Shown here one piece after another: positions 1 to 9,573 of a stretch of DNA of 64,000 nt; the first letter of the stretch is position 1, and every line of letters starts with the position of its first letter. A program made the translations under genes and the position numbers. Location: contig NZ_JAQVBV010000003.1 in NCBI RefSeq assembly GCF_028690125.1, positions 62,001 to 126,000 of the forward strand, written 5' to 3'. The stretch comes from Bacteroides sp. Its GTDB lineage: Bacteria > Bacteroidota > Bacteroidia > Bacteroidales > Bacteroidaceae. The notes beneath the pieces were generated by a model. The model made no database searches. It saw only the letters and a program-made list of their open reading frames with translations, and was not told the DNA's origin.

Positions 1-866
1 CCGGTTTGTTGGAATACTCCCCTTATGCTAACATAGGATCTGTAGTATCAAAAGGTTTCGATGGTAATATCGCTTACAGTCAAAAGCTGGGAGAAGTCAA
101 TCTTACATTCCGTGGCAATATGACCTATAGCAAGAATGAAATTAAAGAATACGATGAAGCATATAGCCATTATAGCTATTCAAGTAACAGAGGATTTCGT
201 GTAGACCAGCTAAGAGGATTAATTTCAAAAGGTTTATTTGTGGACTATGATGATATCCGCAACAGCCCTAAGCAGACATTTGGGGATGTGGCTCCGGGTG
301 ACATTAAGTACAAAGATGTAAATGGTGATGGAAAAATAGACGATAATGATAGAGTACCTATCGGTGCAACAACTAAACCAAACTTGATCTATGGATTCGG
401 ACTCTCAGCTCAATGGAAAGGGTTTGATTTCAATCTGCATTTCCAGGGAGCAGGAAAGTCTTCTTTCACTATGTACGGAGCAACTTCTTACCCTTTCACT
501 TCAGGGTATTGGGGTAATATTCTGACTGATGTAGTTGATAATTATTGGTCGCTGGGTACTAATGAAAATCCGAATGCAAAATACCCACGTCTGAGCTTTG
601 GAGGTAATTCGAACAACTACCGTACTTCTACTTTCTGGATGCGTGATGGTTCCTATCTCCGTTTGAAGAACTTGGAAGTCGGTTACACTTTACCTAAGAA
701 TTGGACAAGAAGTCTGTTCTTAAACAAAATGCGTATCTATTTCATGGGAACCAACTTATTGACTTTCTCCAGTTTCAAACTGTGGGATCCAGAAATGGGA
801 AGTGGAACAGGGGAAAAATATCCTTTGTCTAGAACCTATACATTGGGATTGACAATTAATTTATAA
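1..866 (+). CDS. SusC-like TonB-dependent outer-membrane transporter, C-terminal part
   Basis: This is the 3' part of a susC gene; the reading frame is open back to base 3, so the ORF-track start at 6 (a TTG) is only the window edge. The visible 286 residues are the last barrel strands of a TonB-dependent receptor that imports glycan oligosaccharides across the outer membrane together with the SusD lipoprotein encoded 12 bp downstream. It contains an EF-hand-like loop (DVNGDGKIDDND), common in SusC barrels, and ends in the usual beta-strand signature (TYTLGLTINL). By eye it is about 80% identical to the C-terminus of the complete SusC at 17678-20740. The plug and N-terminal domains are outside the window. 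The family call is secure; the substrate is unknown. Confidence 0.95.
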   Translation, partial: GLLEYSPYANIGSVVSKGFDGNIAYSQKLGEVNLTFRGNMTYSKNEIKEYDEAYSHYSYSSNRGFRVDQLRGLISKGLFVDYDDIRNSPKQTFGDVAPGDIKYKDVNGDGKIDDNDRVPIGATTKPNLIYGFGLSAQWKGFDFNLHFQGAGKSSFTMYGATSYPFTSGYWGNILTDVVDNYWSLGTNENPNAKYPRLSFGGNSNNYRTSTFWMRDGSYLRLKNLEVGYTLPKNWTRSLFLNKMRIYFMGTNLLTFSSFKLWDPEMGSGTGEKYPLSRTYTLGLTINL

Positions 867-878
867 AAAAAAGGAACT

Positions 879-2915
879 ATGAAGAATATATATATTTTAT
901 TAGGAGCGATAGCTATCGCTTTCCAATTGTCCTTCACTTCCTGCTCCGACTATCTGAGTGTAGATAAGCATTTCAGAGATGTACAAACGGAACAGAAGAT
1001 TTTCGAAGATGATCTGTATACCTTGCAATGGCTGTCTTATTGTTATTGTCGGTTGTTAGGTGACAATATTGAAATAGGTCATACTCGTTTCGCTCCTCAG
1101 AATTTTGCGGATGATCAGGTTTTTAGTGAAACCTATGGTCGGTACAAAGCATATAAACTTGGAGAAATTGGATATGGATATGGGTACAGTGGCTATTATC
1201 AGAATACTTGGAAATGGTCGTATGCCGCCATTCTTCAGGCATCTATCCTGATTAATAATGTAGATATAAACAAAGACTTTACTCAGGAGGAAATTCAGGA
1301 TGTGAAGGGTCAGGCACGTTTCCTGCGAGCTTATTTTTATTGGATATTACTTAGAAGATTTGGTCCGATACCTCTTATGCCAACTGAAGGTGTTGATTAT
1401 GCCAAGACTTATGATGAATTGAGTTACCCGCGTAATACGTATGACGAATGTGTTGATTTTATTGCTTCAGAGATGGCACAGGCAGCGAAAGAATTACGGG
1501 AGAAACGGGATAACCTAAATCTTGCCCGTCCTACCCGTGGAGCAGCTTTAGCAGTACGTGCCAAAGTCTATCTTTATGGGGCCAGTCCACTAGCAAACGG
1601 AAACACAGAAATGGCTGACTTTGTGGATAAGACTGGACGCATCTTGATTCCGCAGGAATATGATGAATCTAAATGGGCGAAAGCTGCTGCAGCCGCAAGA
1701 GACGTGATAGAAGGTGGGTGGTACAAACTGTTCACGTTACCTAGACGTGATAAATCTAGTGATATCGCTAATCCGGTAACTGTAAAACCACCTTATAATG
1801 AGAAGTTCTCAGATAAGAATTTCCCTGAAGGATGGGCAGACATCGATCCATTCGATTCTTACCGTACATTGTTTAATGGTGAGGTATACTTGTATAATAA
1901 TCCGGAAATTATATTTGGTCGTGTTACAAATGATGCAGCATATGATAAAGATTATTTAGTAGATGCTTGTGACGTTGCCGATATGGCGAAACATCAGATG
2001 CCTCAATCCATTGGAGGATGGAATATCCACTCCATGACTATGAAGCAATGTGATGCTTATGATATGGCAGATGGAAAACCATACGACCGCGAAACAGGTC
2101 TGACAGGCTTTACAAACAGTACGAATAAAGACCTTCATCCCTATGATAATCTGGAGAATAATGTTTGGTTAGGATATGCCAATCGTGAACCACGTTTTTA
2201 TGCTTCTGTAGGCTATAACGGTGCTACATGGTATTGCCAAAGTGCTACAGCAACTGGTTCTACCGAGATAGTAAACAAACAAGTATGGTATTATCGTGGT
2301 GATACGGATGGACGTTCTAACGGTACTGAACGTTGGCTGGTTACAGGTATCGGTATTAAAAAGTATATCAATCCGGCAGATTGCGATAAATATTCAGGAA
2401 GCATTGTGAAAAAAATAGAACCGGCACTTCGCTATGCGGATATACTAGTCTCTTATGCAGAAGCATTAAATAATTTGACGACAACTTATGAAATACCTTC
2501 ATGGGACGGAAGTAAGACCTACACCATTAGTCGCGATGTTGAGGAGATGCGTCGTGGTATAAAACCTGTCCGTATGCGTGCCGGAGTACCTGATTACGAA
2601 GATGATGTATATGCTGATCGTGATGCGTTTTTTGAGAAGATCGTGCATGAACGCCAAATTGAATTCTTCAATGAAAGCCAGCGTTACTATGATGTACGTC
2701 GTTGGAAGATTGCCCCGGAACATGAAGGAGCACAAATTTATGGGTGCAATATTATGATGGATAAAACACATAGGGAGGCATTTTATACACCGGTCAGAGT
2801 CACAGGAATACAAACTGCATTCTCTAGGAAACAGTATTTCTGGCCTATGAATTATGATGAATTGCAACGGAACAAAAATATGACCCAGGCCCCGGGATGG
2901 CAGGATTATGATTAA
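879..2915 (+). CDS. SusD-like glycan-binding surface lipoprotein
   Basis: Surface lipoprotein that caps the SusC barrel and binds the incoming glycan. The 678-residue protein starts with a lipoprotein signal ending at Cys22 (SFTSCSDYLSV). It has the SusD/RagB pattern: an alpha-helical TPR-like N-terminal half (ARFLRAYFYWILLRRFGPIPL) and the late FFEKIVHERQIEFFNESQRYYDVRRWK block typical of RagB/SusD. It lies 12 bp after susC and 33 bp before the DUF4973-like gene, so the three form one operon. Its paralogue is at 15597-17666 on the minus strand; the two share an 86-bp stretch of perfect nucleotide identity (2040-2125 against 16393-16478). The family call is secure; the ligand is not known. 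Confidence 0.96.
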   Translation: MKNIYILLGAIAIAFQLSFTSCSDYLSVDKHFRDVQTEQKIFEDDLYTLQWLSYCYCRLLGDNIEIGHTRFAPQNFADDQVFSETYGRYKAYKLGEIGYGYGYSGYYQNTWKWSYAAILQASILINNVDINKDFTQEEIQDVKGQARFLRAYFYWILLRRFGPIPLMPTEGVDYAKTYDELSYPRNTYDECVDFIASEMAQAAKELREKRDNLNLARPTRGAALAVRAKVYLYGASPLANGNTEMADFVDKTGRILIPQEYDESKWAKAAAAARDVIEGGWYKLFTLPRRDKSSDIANPVTVKPPYNEKFSDKNFPEGWADIDPFDSYRTLFNGEVYLYNNPEIIFGRVTNDAAYDKDYLVDACDVADMAKHQMPQSIGGWNIHSMTMKQCDAYDMADGKPYDRETGLTGFTNSTNKDLHPYDNLENNVWLGYANREPRFYASVGYNGATWYCQSATATGSTEIVNKQVWYYRGDTDGRSNGTERWLVTGIGIKKYINPADCDKYSGSIVKKIEPALRYADILVSYAEALNNLTTTYEIPSWDGSKTYTISRDVEEMRRGIKPVRMRAGVPDYEDDVYADRDAFFEKIVHERQIEFFNESQRYYDVRRWKIAPEHEGAQIYGCNIMMDKTHREAFYTPVRVTGIQTAFSRKQYFWPMNYDELQRNKNMTQAPGWQDYD

Positions 2916-2948
2916 GGGTATATAACATAAATAATGAAGTAATATAAT

Positions 2949-3959
2949 ATGAAAAAAGTATATATTTTAGGAATCATATTGGGTGCATGTACTTTATTTA
3001 GTTCATGTAACGACGAATGGACAGACGAATTATTTAGTCAGATGATTTCATTCAAAGCACCGATAGGTAGCAATGGTGTATCTGATATTTATATGCGTTA
3101 CCAACCTGACGGAAGCGGATCCTACCAGTTGCCGGTAATTGTTAGTGGTTCGCAAACAAATGGACGGGATTTCAATGTAAAAATAGGAGTGGATAACGAT
3201 ACACTCGAAGTTTTGAATACAGAGAAATACTTAAGTCGTAAGGATTTGTGGTATAGACAATTGCCTGAAAAGTTTTATTCTTTTCCTATGGGGAATACCT
3301 GTCACATTCCAGCAGGAACAGATGTACAATCGTATAATATTGACTTTCATCTGGAAGGATTGGATCTGAATGAGAAATGGGTGCTTCCACTAACTATCGA
3401 GAAGGATCCTTCTTATATGCAGAATGTCCGTAAAGGAATTTATAAGGCTTTACTTAATATACATCTTTTTAATGATTATTCAGGTACTTACTCCGCAACA
3501 GGTATGAATGTCTATTTGGGAGAAAGTAATAATGATCCAGCTACCACAAGTACCCGTACTGCTTTTGTAGTCGATGATAAATCTGTCTTTTTCTATGCCG
3601 GTACATGGTGGGAAGAAGAAGAAAATCGTAGCAAATATAAAGTTATCGTTGAATTCGGTGAAGGAGTGAAGGATGATGCGGGAGTAATCACAGGTCTCAT
3701 TAATCTAAGACCGGGTGATGTAGCTAATGAAGCACAAATCGCACCTTATGGTGAATGCAGGTATAGAAGAGAGTTCAAGAAACACGATACCAAACCGTAT
3801 CTGGAACTTGAAACCACAACAATGTATTTAAATTATTATTTTACTGATTTTACTTCGGATTCCGCTAATCCAATTCTTTATCGCGTTACCGGTAATATGT
3901 CTATGCAACGTCAAGTTAATACATTGATACCGGATAAAGATCAAGCTATTCTGTGGTAG
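2949..3959 (+). CDS. DUF4973/DUF4361-like surface lipoprotein, probable glycan-binding accessory of the SusCD module
   Basis: 336-residue lipoprotein with a signal ending at Cys20 (LFSSCNDEW). The N-terminal domain (CNDEW..ISFKAP..VYLPVIVSGS-like) resembles the DUF1735/DUF4973 domains encoded next to SusCD pairs in Bacteroides. The C-terminal half has the pattern GTYSATGMNVYLGES and ends NTLIPDKDQAILW. I recognise the family by pattern only, so the exact Pfam name is uncertain. It is the last gene of the susC-susD operon and is followed by a strong hairpin terminator. The paralogue at 14554-15564 is similar over its full length, but its nucleotide sequence is clearly more diverged than in the susD pair. 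A surface glycan-binding role is inferred from position. Confidence 0.8.
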   Translation: MKKVYILGIILGACTLFSSCNDEWTDELFSQMISFKAPIGSNGVSDIYMRYQPDGSGSYQLPVIVSGSQTNGRDFNVKIGVDNDTLEVLNTEKYLSRKDLWYRQLPEKFYSFPMGNTCHIPAGTDVQSYNIDFHLEGLDLNEKWVLPLTIEKDPSYMQNVRKGIYKALLNIHLFNDYSGTYSATGMNVYLGESNNDPATTSTRTAFVVDDKSVFFYAGTWWEEEENRSKYKVIVEFGEGVKDDAGVITGLINLRPGDVANEAQIAPYGECRYRREFKKHDTKPYLELETTTMYLNYYFTDFTSDSANPILYRVTGNMSMQRQVNTLIPDKDQAILW

Positions 3960-3995
3960 ATCATGTTTGCGATATAACATAATTTAAATTTATAG

Positions 3996-4031
3996 AAAGA
4001 GGATGTCTGTGGTTTACCAGACATCCTCTTT
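3996..4031 (+). terminator. Intrinsic terminator of the plus-strand Sus operon
   Basis: Perfect 14-bp inverted repeat (AAAGAGGATGTCTG pairing with CAGACATCCTCTTT) with an 8-nt loop and a T-rich tail (TTTTATTTAA). It starts 36 bp after the stop codon of the DUF4973-like gene. The A/T arrangement could work in both directions, but no minus-strand gene ends here. Confidence 0.85.
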
Positions 4032-4040
4032 TATTTAATA

Positions 4041-4201
4041 GAAAACTTTCCGACTATTTGTAGAAAACTCTTTTGCCTTAATAAAAAACATATTTTTTAT
4101 TAAGCCCAAACTATGACCGAAAACTTTGAATATATAATCAGAATATTCGTATATATATTTAGAACTTCCGGATTTATATTCGAAACTTCCAATTAAAACT
4201 C
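4041..4201. repeat. Degenerate tandem units of about 20-22 bp upstream of metG, with an internal 12-bp hairpin
   Basis: AT-rich spacer made of related short units. One pair begins GAAAACT at 4041 and 4063. A second series begins GAAAACTTT at 4119, GAATATTCG at 4141, GAACTTCC at 4162 and GAAACTTCC at 4182. At 4077-4104 lies a perfect 12-bp inverted repeat (CTTAATAAAAAA) with a 4-nt loop. The periodicity is weaker here than at the other intergenic arrays in this window. Function unknown. Confidence 0.5.
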
Positions 4202-4262
4202 TTCTTCCTTTAAATATAAGATTTATTTCGGAGGTAAAGAAGTATTCTTCCCTTCGAAGACG

Positions 4263-4292
4263 TTTAATGATGTCAGATTTTCCTTATCTTTG
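4263..4292 (+). promoter_or_regulatory. Putative metG promoter
   Basis: Perfect Bacteroides -7 box TATCTTTG at 4285-4292, with a TTTA near-match to the -33 TTTG box 18 bp upstream. It sits 53 bp before the metG start codon. No other clear promoter was seen before the following flippase and glycosyltransferase genes, so this one may drive the early cluster too. Confidence 0.65.
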
Positions 4293-4345
4293 CACATTAT
4301 TATAAAGGCAAGTATTGCAGAGAGTAACAAAATACACACTATATA

Positions 4346-6385
4346 ATGGAAAATAAATTCAAAAGAACCACCGTCACATCGGCGTTGCCGTATGCGAACG
4401 GACCTGTCCACATTGGTCATTTGGCAGGCGTATATGTACCTGCGGACATCTATGTACGCTATTTGCGACTGAAAAAAGAAGATGTATTGTTTATCGGAGG
4501 TTCGGACGAACATGGAGTACCTATCACCATCCGTGCAAAAAAAGAAGGGGTCACTCCGCAAGATGTAGTAGACCGTTATCATTCGCTGATTAAACAGTCA
4601 TTCAAAGATTTCGGCATCTCATTCGACATATATAGCCGGACGACTTCGCCTACCCATCACCAACTGGCTTCCGATTTCTTCAAAACACTCTACAATAAAG
4701 GAGAATTTATCGAAAAAACTTCCGAGCAATATTACGATGAAGAGGCTCACCAGTTTCTTGCCGACCGCTATATTACCGGAGAATGTCCTCACTGCCACGC
4801 AGAGGGTGCTTATGGTGATCAATGCGAAAAATGCGGTACTTCTTTATCACCGACAGATCTGATTAATCCGAAAAGTGCCATCAGTGGCAGCAAACCGGTA
4901 ATGAAAGAAACCAAGCATTGGTATCTTCCTCTCGACAAGCATGAAGGATGGTTACGCCAATGGATTCTGGAAAATCATAAAGAATGGCGTCCGAACGTAT
5001 ATGGACAGTGCAAAAGCTGGCTTGATATGGGGTTGCAACCACGTGCCGTAAGTCGTGACCTTGAATGGGGTATTCCTGTTCCTGTAGAAGGTGCGGAAGG
5101 TAAAGTACTGTATGTATGGTTCGATGCTCCTATCGGTTATATCTCCAACACGAAAGAGCTTCTGCCGGATAGCTGGGAAACCTGGTGGAAAGATCCCGAA
5201 ACCCGCCTGGTTCATTTTATCGGAAAAGATAATATCGTGTTCCATTGTATCGTATTTCCTGCTATGCTGAAAGCAGAAGGTAGCTATATCTTGCCTGACA
5301 ATGTACCAAGCAATGAATTCCTGAATCTGGAAGGTGACAAAATCTCAACTTCACGAAACTGGGCAGTATGGTTGCACGAATACCTGATTGATTTTCCCGG
5401 TAAACAAGATGTGCTCCGTTATGTACTAACTGCCAATGCACCGGAAACCAAAGACAACGATTTTACTTGGAAAGACTTCCAAGCACGCAATAATAACGAG
5501 TTGGTAGCCGTTTATGGGAACTTCGTAAATCGTGCTATGGTACTGACTCAAAAATACTTTGATGGGAAAGTCCCAACTTGTGGCGAACTGACAGATTATG
5601 ACAAAGATACACTGAAGGAATTTGCTGATGTAAAAGCAGAGGTTGAGAAACTACTCGATGTTTTCAAATTCCGTGATGCACAAAAAGAAGCGATGAATCT
5701 GGCGCGTATTGGTAATAAATACCTCGCTGATACTGAACCTTGGAAATTAGCCAAGACAGATATGGAGCGTGTAGGAACCATCTTGAATATTGCTCTTCAA
5801 TTGGTAGCCAACCTGGCTATTGCCTTCGAACCATTCCTGCCGTTTAGTTCGGAAAAGCTTCGTCGGATGCTGAATATGAATAATTTCGATTGGGCAGAGC
5901 TGGGACGAAGCGATTTGCTTCCGGAAGGTCATCAATTAAATCAACCGGAATTACTGTTCGAGAAGATTGAAGATGCAACGATCGAAGCTCAGGTACAAAG
6001 ATTACTTGATACGAAGAAAGCAAACGAAGAAGCGAATTATAAAGCAAACCCAATCCGTCCGAACATCGAGTTTGATGACTTCATGAAGCTGGATATCCGT
6101 GTGGGGACTATTCTTGAATGCCAAAAAGTGCCAAAAGCAGACAAACTGTTACAATTCAAGATAGACGACGGACTGGAAACACGTACCATCGTTTCGGGTA
6201 TTGCCAAACACTACCAACCGGAAGAATTGGTCGGCAAGCAAGTTTGCTTCATTGCTAACTTGGCTCCACGCAAACTGAAAGGCATTGTCAGCGAAGGCAT
6301 GATTCTAAGTGCTGAAAACAATGACGGTAGTCTGGCGGTGATCATGCCGGGGCGTGAAGTAAAACCGGGTAGCGAAGTAAAATAA
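4346..6385 (+). CDS. metG: Methionyl-tRNA synthetase
   Basis: Cytoplasmic class I aminoacyl-tRNA synthetase that charges tRNA-Met. The 679-residue protein has the HIGH motif (VHIGHLAG) near residue 24, a four-Cys zinc knuckle ([13 protein letters not shown]), the KMSKS counterpart as KISTS, the anticodon-binding helical domain, and a C-terminal EMAPII/Trbp111-like tRNA-binding domain ([15 protein letters not shown]) that promotes dimerisation. The length is normal for a two-domain bacterial MetRS. The ATG start follows the TATCTTTG promoter by about 55 bp. Only 4 bp separate its stop from the flippase start, so a housekeeping gene heads what looks like a polysaccharide operon. Confidence 0.98.
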   Translation: MENKFKRTTVTSALPYANGPVHIGHLAGVYVPADIYVRYLRLKKEDVLFIGGSDEHGVPITIRAKKEGVTPQDVVDRYHSLIKQSFKDFGISFDIYSRTTSPTHHQLASDFFKTLYNKGEFIEKTSEQYYDEEAHQFLADRYITGECPHCHAEGAYGDQCEKCGTSLSPTDLINPKSAISGSKPVMKETKHWYLPLDKHEGWLRQWILENHKEWRPNVYGQCKSWLDMGLQPRAVSRDLEWGIPVPVEGAEGKVLYVWFDAPIGYISNTKELLPDSWETWWKDPETRLVHFIGKDNIVFHCIVFPAMLKAEGSYILPDNVPSNEFLNLEGDKISTSRNWAVWLHEYLIDFPGKQDVLRYVLTANAPETKDNDFTWKDFQARNNNELVAVYGNFVNRAMVLTQKYFDGKVPTCGELTDYDKDTLKEFADVKAEVEKLLDVFKFRDAQKEAMNLARIGNKYLADTEPWKLAKTDMERVGTILNIALQLVANLAIAFEPFLPFSSEKLRRMLNMNNFDWAELGRSDLLPEGHQLNQPELLFEKIEDATIEAQVQRLLDTKKANEEANYKANPIRPNIEFDDFMKLDIRVGTILECQKVPKADKLLQFKIDDGLETRTIVSGIAKHYQPEELVGKQVCFIANLAPRKLKGIVSEGMILSAENNDGSLAVIMPGREVKPGSEVK

Positions 6386-6389
6386 GCGC

Positions 6390-7835
6390 ATGCCGGAACA
6401 GTCACTGAAGCAGAAAGCAGCAAAAGGAATATTATGGGGAGGATTCAGCAGTGGACTACAGCAACTGCTGAGTGCCCTCTTCGGAATTGTTATTGCCCGT
6501 TTACTGGACAGTACCGATTATGGAATGTACGGGGTGCTCGCTATCTTTATCGCCATAGCCAGTACGCTTCAGGACAGTGGATTTGTAACAGCTTTAGTCA
6601 ATAAACGACACGTTACCCAAGAAGACTACAATGCTGTTTTCTGGTGCAGTTTAAGCATTGGAACAACCATTTATATCATATTCTTTTTCTGTGCTCCGCT
6701 TATTGCCGACTTTTTCAAGGCTCCCGAGCTTATACCGCTTTCCCGCTATGTGTTTCTAGGCTTTCTGATGTCAAGCACCTCCGTTGTCCACAATGCCTAT
6801 TTTCTTCGCAACTTGATGATAAAGCAGAGAGCAATGGCACAATTACCTGCGCTCGTTATATCCGGTACGATAGGAATCATCATGGCATACAATGGAATGT
6901 CGTATTGGGGTATAGCAACACAAAATCTGGTATACATTGCTGTCATTAATCTTTGGTATTGGTACTTTTCGCCTTGGAGACCGACTTTCCATATTGATTT
7001 TCGCCCATTAAAAGGGATTTTCGGATTCAGCAGTAAAATACTCGTTACAAGCATATTCCAGCAGATTAATAACAATCTGGTATCAACCATACTTGGTGCA
7101 TTTTACACCAAAGCGGAAGTGGGTAACTATACACAATCCAGTAAATGGAATTATATGGGATATAGTGCTATAGATGGAATGATAAGCAGTGTGGCGCAAC
7201 CTGTTCTGAGAGAAGTTGCCGACGATCCGGGACGACAACAAAACGTATTTCGTAAAATGTTACGTTTCACTTCTTTCCTTTCTTTTCCTGCCATGTTTGG
7301 TCTGGCATTGATAGCCAAAGAATTTATTATTATTACCATTACCGATAAGTGGCTGTCATGTGTCCCTATTCTGCAAATTCTTTGTGTATGGGGAGCGTTT
7401 ATGCCTGTTATTTCTTTGTATTCCAGACTGATTCTCAGCAATGGGAAGCCTAATATATTTATGTGGAACTCAATCTTGTTGTGTATCCTGCAACTTATTA
7501 TCATGTTACTTGCCTATCCATACGGTATTCATGTCATGTTGATGATGTTTGTCGCCCTTAACGTCATCTGGCTCGGTGTATGGCAATATTTTATATGGCA
7601 AGAGATACGTCTCAGTCTGTGGAACGCACTGAAAGACACCGTACCTTTTGCCGGAATTGCGGCTGCTACTATGATAGCCACTTACTATATAACGATAGAA
7701 ATCAGCAATATCTATCTCATGCTGATTGCAAAAATAGGACTGGCCATCACTATCTATTCACTTATCATGTGGTTTAGCAAAGTAGCCATTTTTAAAGAGA
7801 GCATTAAATACCTCTCCGGACGTTTTAAAAAATAA
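6390..7835 (+). CDS. Wzx-type polysaccharide flippase (MOP superfamily)
   Basis: 481-residue inner-membrane protein with about a dozen hydrophobic segments. The N-terminus (AAKGILWGGFSSGLQQLLSALFGIVIARLL) is characteristic of the RfbX/Wzx and MATE-like polysaccharide exporters. The family flips undecaprenyl-linked repeat units of O-antigen, capsule or exopolysaccharide to the periplasm. It follows metG by 4 bp and precedes seven glycan-assembly genes on the same strand, which fits a Wzx/Wzy-type pathway. No polymerase (Wzy) candidate was recognised in this window. The exact glycan is unknown. Confidence 0.9.
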   Translation: MPEQSLKQKAAKGILWGGFSSGLQQLLSALFGIVIARLLDSTDYGMYGVLAIFIAIASTLQDSGFVTALVNKRHVTQEDYNAVFWCSLSIGTTIYIIFFFCAPLIADFFKAPELIPLSRYVFLGFLMSSTSVVHNAYFLRNLMIKQRAMAQLPALVISGTIGIIMAYNGMSYWGIATQNLVYIAVINLWYWYFSPWRPTFHIDFRPLKGIFGFSSKILVTSIFQQINNNLVSTILGAFYTKAEVGNYTQSSKWNYMGYSAIDGMISSVAQPVLREVADDPGRQQNVFRKMLRFTSFLSFPAMFGLALIAKEFIIITITDKWLSCVPILQILCVWGAFMPVISLYSRLILSNGKPNIFMWNSILLCILQLIIMLLAYPYGIHVMLMMFVALNVIWLGVWQYFIWQEIRLSLWNALKDTVPFAGIAAATMIATYYITIEISNIYLMLIAKIGLAITIYSLIMWFSKVAIFKESIKYLSGRFKK

Positions 7836-7842
7836 AAGACAC

Positions 7843-8658
7843 ATGGATAAACTAACTTTAATTCCCATCGGAGGACTTGCTAACAGAATATACGCAATCA
7901 CTTCTGCCATAGCATATTGTCAGGCACACACCATCCCGTTAAAGATAGTGTGGTTCAAGGATTGGGGTATGGGAGCTGATTTCCATTCTCTATTCAAACT
8001 TTCCCCTGCAATCGAAAATGTGGAAATAAAAGACGGTAAATGGTATGATTACCTGATGCTCGATAAACCCCGACGTAGGAACTTTTGGTTTCCTATTCTC
8101 TGGCAAATGATAGCTTACGATTATCGTATTTATGAAAAGGATATCTACAGATATAAAGATCCGAAGGACATCTTCAACGATTTTAAAAAAGGGAAGTTTA
8201 TCTATCTCATTCATTTGGCAAAGTTTTATGATACTCCCGATATGCTGAAAGCCGTTGAACCTAATGAACAGATACAGGGCCGGATTATGGAACGCATAAA
8301 AGACTTCCCCGACTATACTGTCGGAATTCATATCAGGCGGACGGACAATATCGCTTCTATTCAGCATAGCCCTCTCACTTTTTTCATTGAAAACATGGAA
8401 AAGGAAATCAGACTGCATCCGGAGGTTGCCTTCTATGTGGCTACCGACTCGGAAGAAGACAAAGCGATACTGAAAGAGCAATTCAAAGAACGTATTATCA
8501 CTTCGCCCTATAAAGCGGAACGTTCAACGAGTGAGGGGATTATTGAAGCGATTACAGAAATGTATGCATTGAAATCTACTCAGAAGATATACGGTTCTTA
8601 TCGTAGTAGTTACTCTATACTTGCTGCCCATCTTTCGAACATTCCACTTATTATTTAA
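7843..8658 (+). CDS. Putative glycosyltransferase with HIRRTDN motif (fucosyltransferase-like fold)
   Basis: 271-residue cytosolic protein starting 7 bp after the flippase gene. The N-terminus has a GGLANRIY motif that parallels the GLGNQMF motif of the neighbouring GT11 enzyme. A central VGIHIRRTDN motif resembles the H-x-R-R-x-D nucleotide-sugar-binding signature of GT11, GT23 and O-fucosyltransferases. It ends SYRSSYSILAAHLSNIPLII, similar to the late SxxSWWG region of GT11. I infer a GDP-fucose-type glycosyltransferase but cannot assign a CAZy family. The next gene starts 4 bp downstream, so the two are probably coupled. Confidence 0.65.
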   Translation: MDKLTLIPIGGLANRIYAITSAIAYCQAHTIPLKIVWFKDWGMGADFHSLFKLSPAIENVEIKDGKWYDYLMLDKPRRRNFWFPILWQMIAYDYRIYEKDIYRYKDPKDIFNDFKKGKFIYLIHLAKFYDTPDMLKAVEPNEQIQGRIMERIKDFPDYTVGIHIRRTDNIASIQHSPLTFFIENMEKEIRLHPEVAFYVATDSEEDKAILKEQFKERIITSPYKAERSTSEGIIEAITEMYALKSTQKIYGSYRSSYSILAAHLSNIPLII

Positions 8659-8662
8659 GATC

Positions 8663-9568
8663 ATGAAACAGATTGTTGCCATACAAAACGGGTTGGGAAA
8701 CCAGATGTTCGACTACGCTTTTTATCTGGCGTTGAAAAGGACCTATCCCAAAGCCGGAATAACTACTTATCTGCTTGCCAGACGTTGTGACCACAACGGA
8801 CTGGAAATAGATAGGATATTCTCGCTCCCTCTATCCGAAAAGAAGAGCGATCGGATCGTGATGAGAATGTACAGAAAGCTATATTATCTAAGCAAGAAAC
8901 AGACCTTCACGGGTATATTCGGCAGATATACGTTAAAGCTACTCTATGCGCTTCATCTGGGATTATGTATGGATAAGCCCGAAATACCTTATCAAGGCGC
9001 ACAGTCATATATCTGGAAAAGAAACTACAAGGTATATTGGGGAGGTTGGATGTCCGAGAAATGGTTCTTACCCGTAAAAGAAGAGGTACGCAAATGCTTC
9101 TCATTCGATTTTGGGAAACTATCTCCCAAATCTGCCGGGCTGTTGGAAGAACTTTCGCAAACCGGGACTGACAGTATATCTATTCATGTACGCCGGGGCG
9201 ATTATCTGAAAAATCCACAATATTTCGATATCTGCAACACGGCTTATTACCGTGAAGCGATTAATTTAATTAAGGGAAAAACCGATAATGCGCGATTCTA
9301 TGTATTCTCTGATGATATACAATGGGTAAAGGAGAATCTGGAACTTCCCCAAAATACGGTTTACGTGAATTGGAATACAAAAACTGATTCTTGGCAGGAT
9401 ATGTGTCTCATGTCACACTGCCGGCATCATATTATCGCTAATAGTACATTCAGTTGGTGGGGTGCATGGCTGAACAGGAACGAGGAGAAAATAGTAGTCT
9501 GTCCCAAGATGTTTTCACGGACGGAGAACCTCGTAAACGTCATGCCCGATGAATGGATCAAAATATAA
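8663..9568 (+). CDS. Alpha-1,2-fucosyltransferase, GT11 family
   Basis: Transfers L-fucose from GDP-fucose to a galactose-type acceptor in surface glycan assembly. GT11 signatures are visible in order: IQNGLGNQMFDYAF at the N-terminus, the SIHVRRGDYL motif in the centre, FYVFSDD, and IIANSTFSWWGAWL near the C-terminus. The ORF track begins at 8621, but that start overlaps the previous gene by 38 bp and adds 14 unrelated residues. The ATG at 8663 gives MKQIVAIQNGLGNQ, the usual GT11 start, and a length of 301 residues. It lies between the HIRRTDN transferase and the WbsX-like gene. Confidence 0.92.
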   Translation: MKQIVAIQNGLGNQMFDYAFYLALKRTYPKAGITTYLLARRCDHNGLEIDRIFSLPLSEKKSDRIVMRMYRKLYYLSKKQTFTGIFGRYTLKLLYALHLGLCMDKPEIPYQGAQSYIWKRNYKVYWGGWMSEKWFLPVKEEVRKCFSFDFGKLSPKSAGLLEELSQTGTDSISIHVRRGDYLKNPQYFDICNTAYYREAINLIKGKTDNARFYVFSDDIQWVKENLELPQNTVYVNWNTKTDSWQDMCLMSHCRHHIIANSTFSWWGAWLNRNEEKIVVCPKMFSRTENLVNVMPDEWIKI

Positions 9569-9573
9569 AGAAT

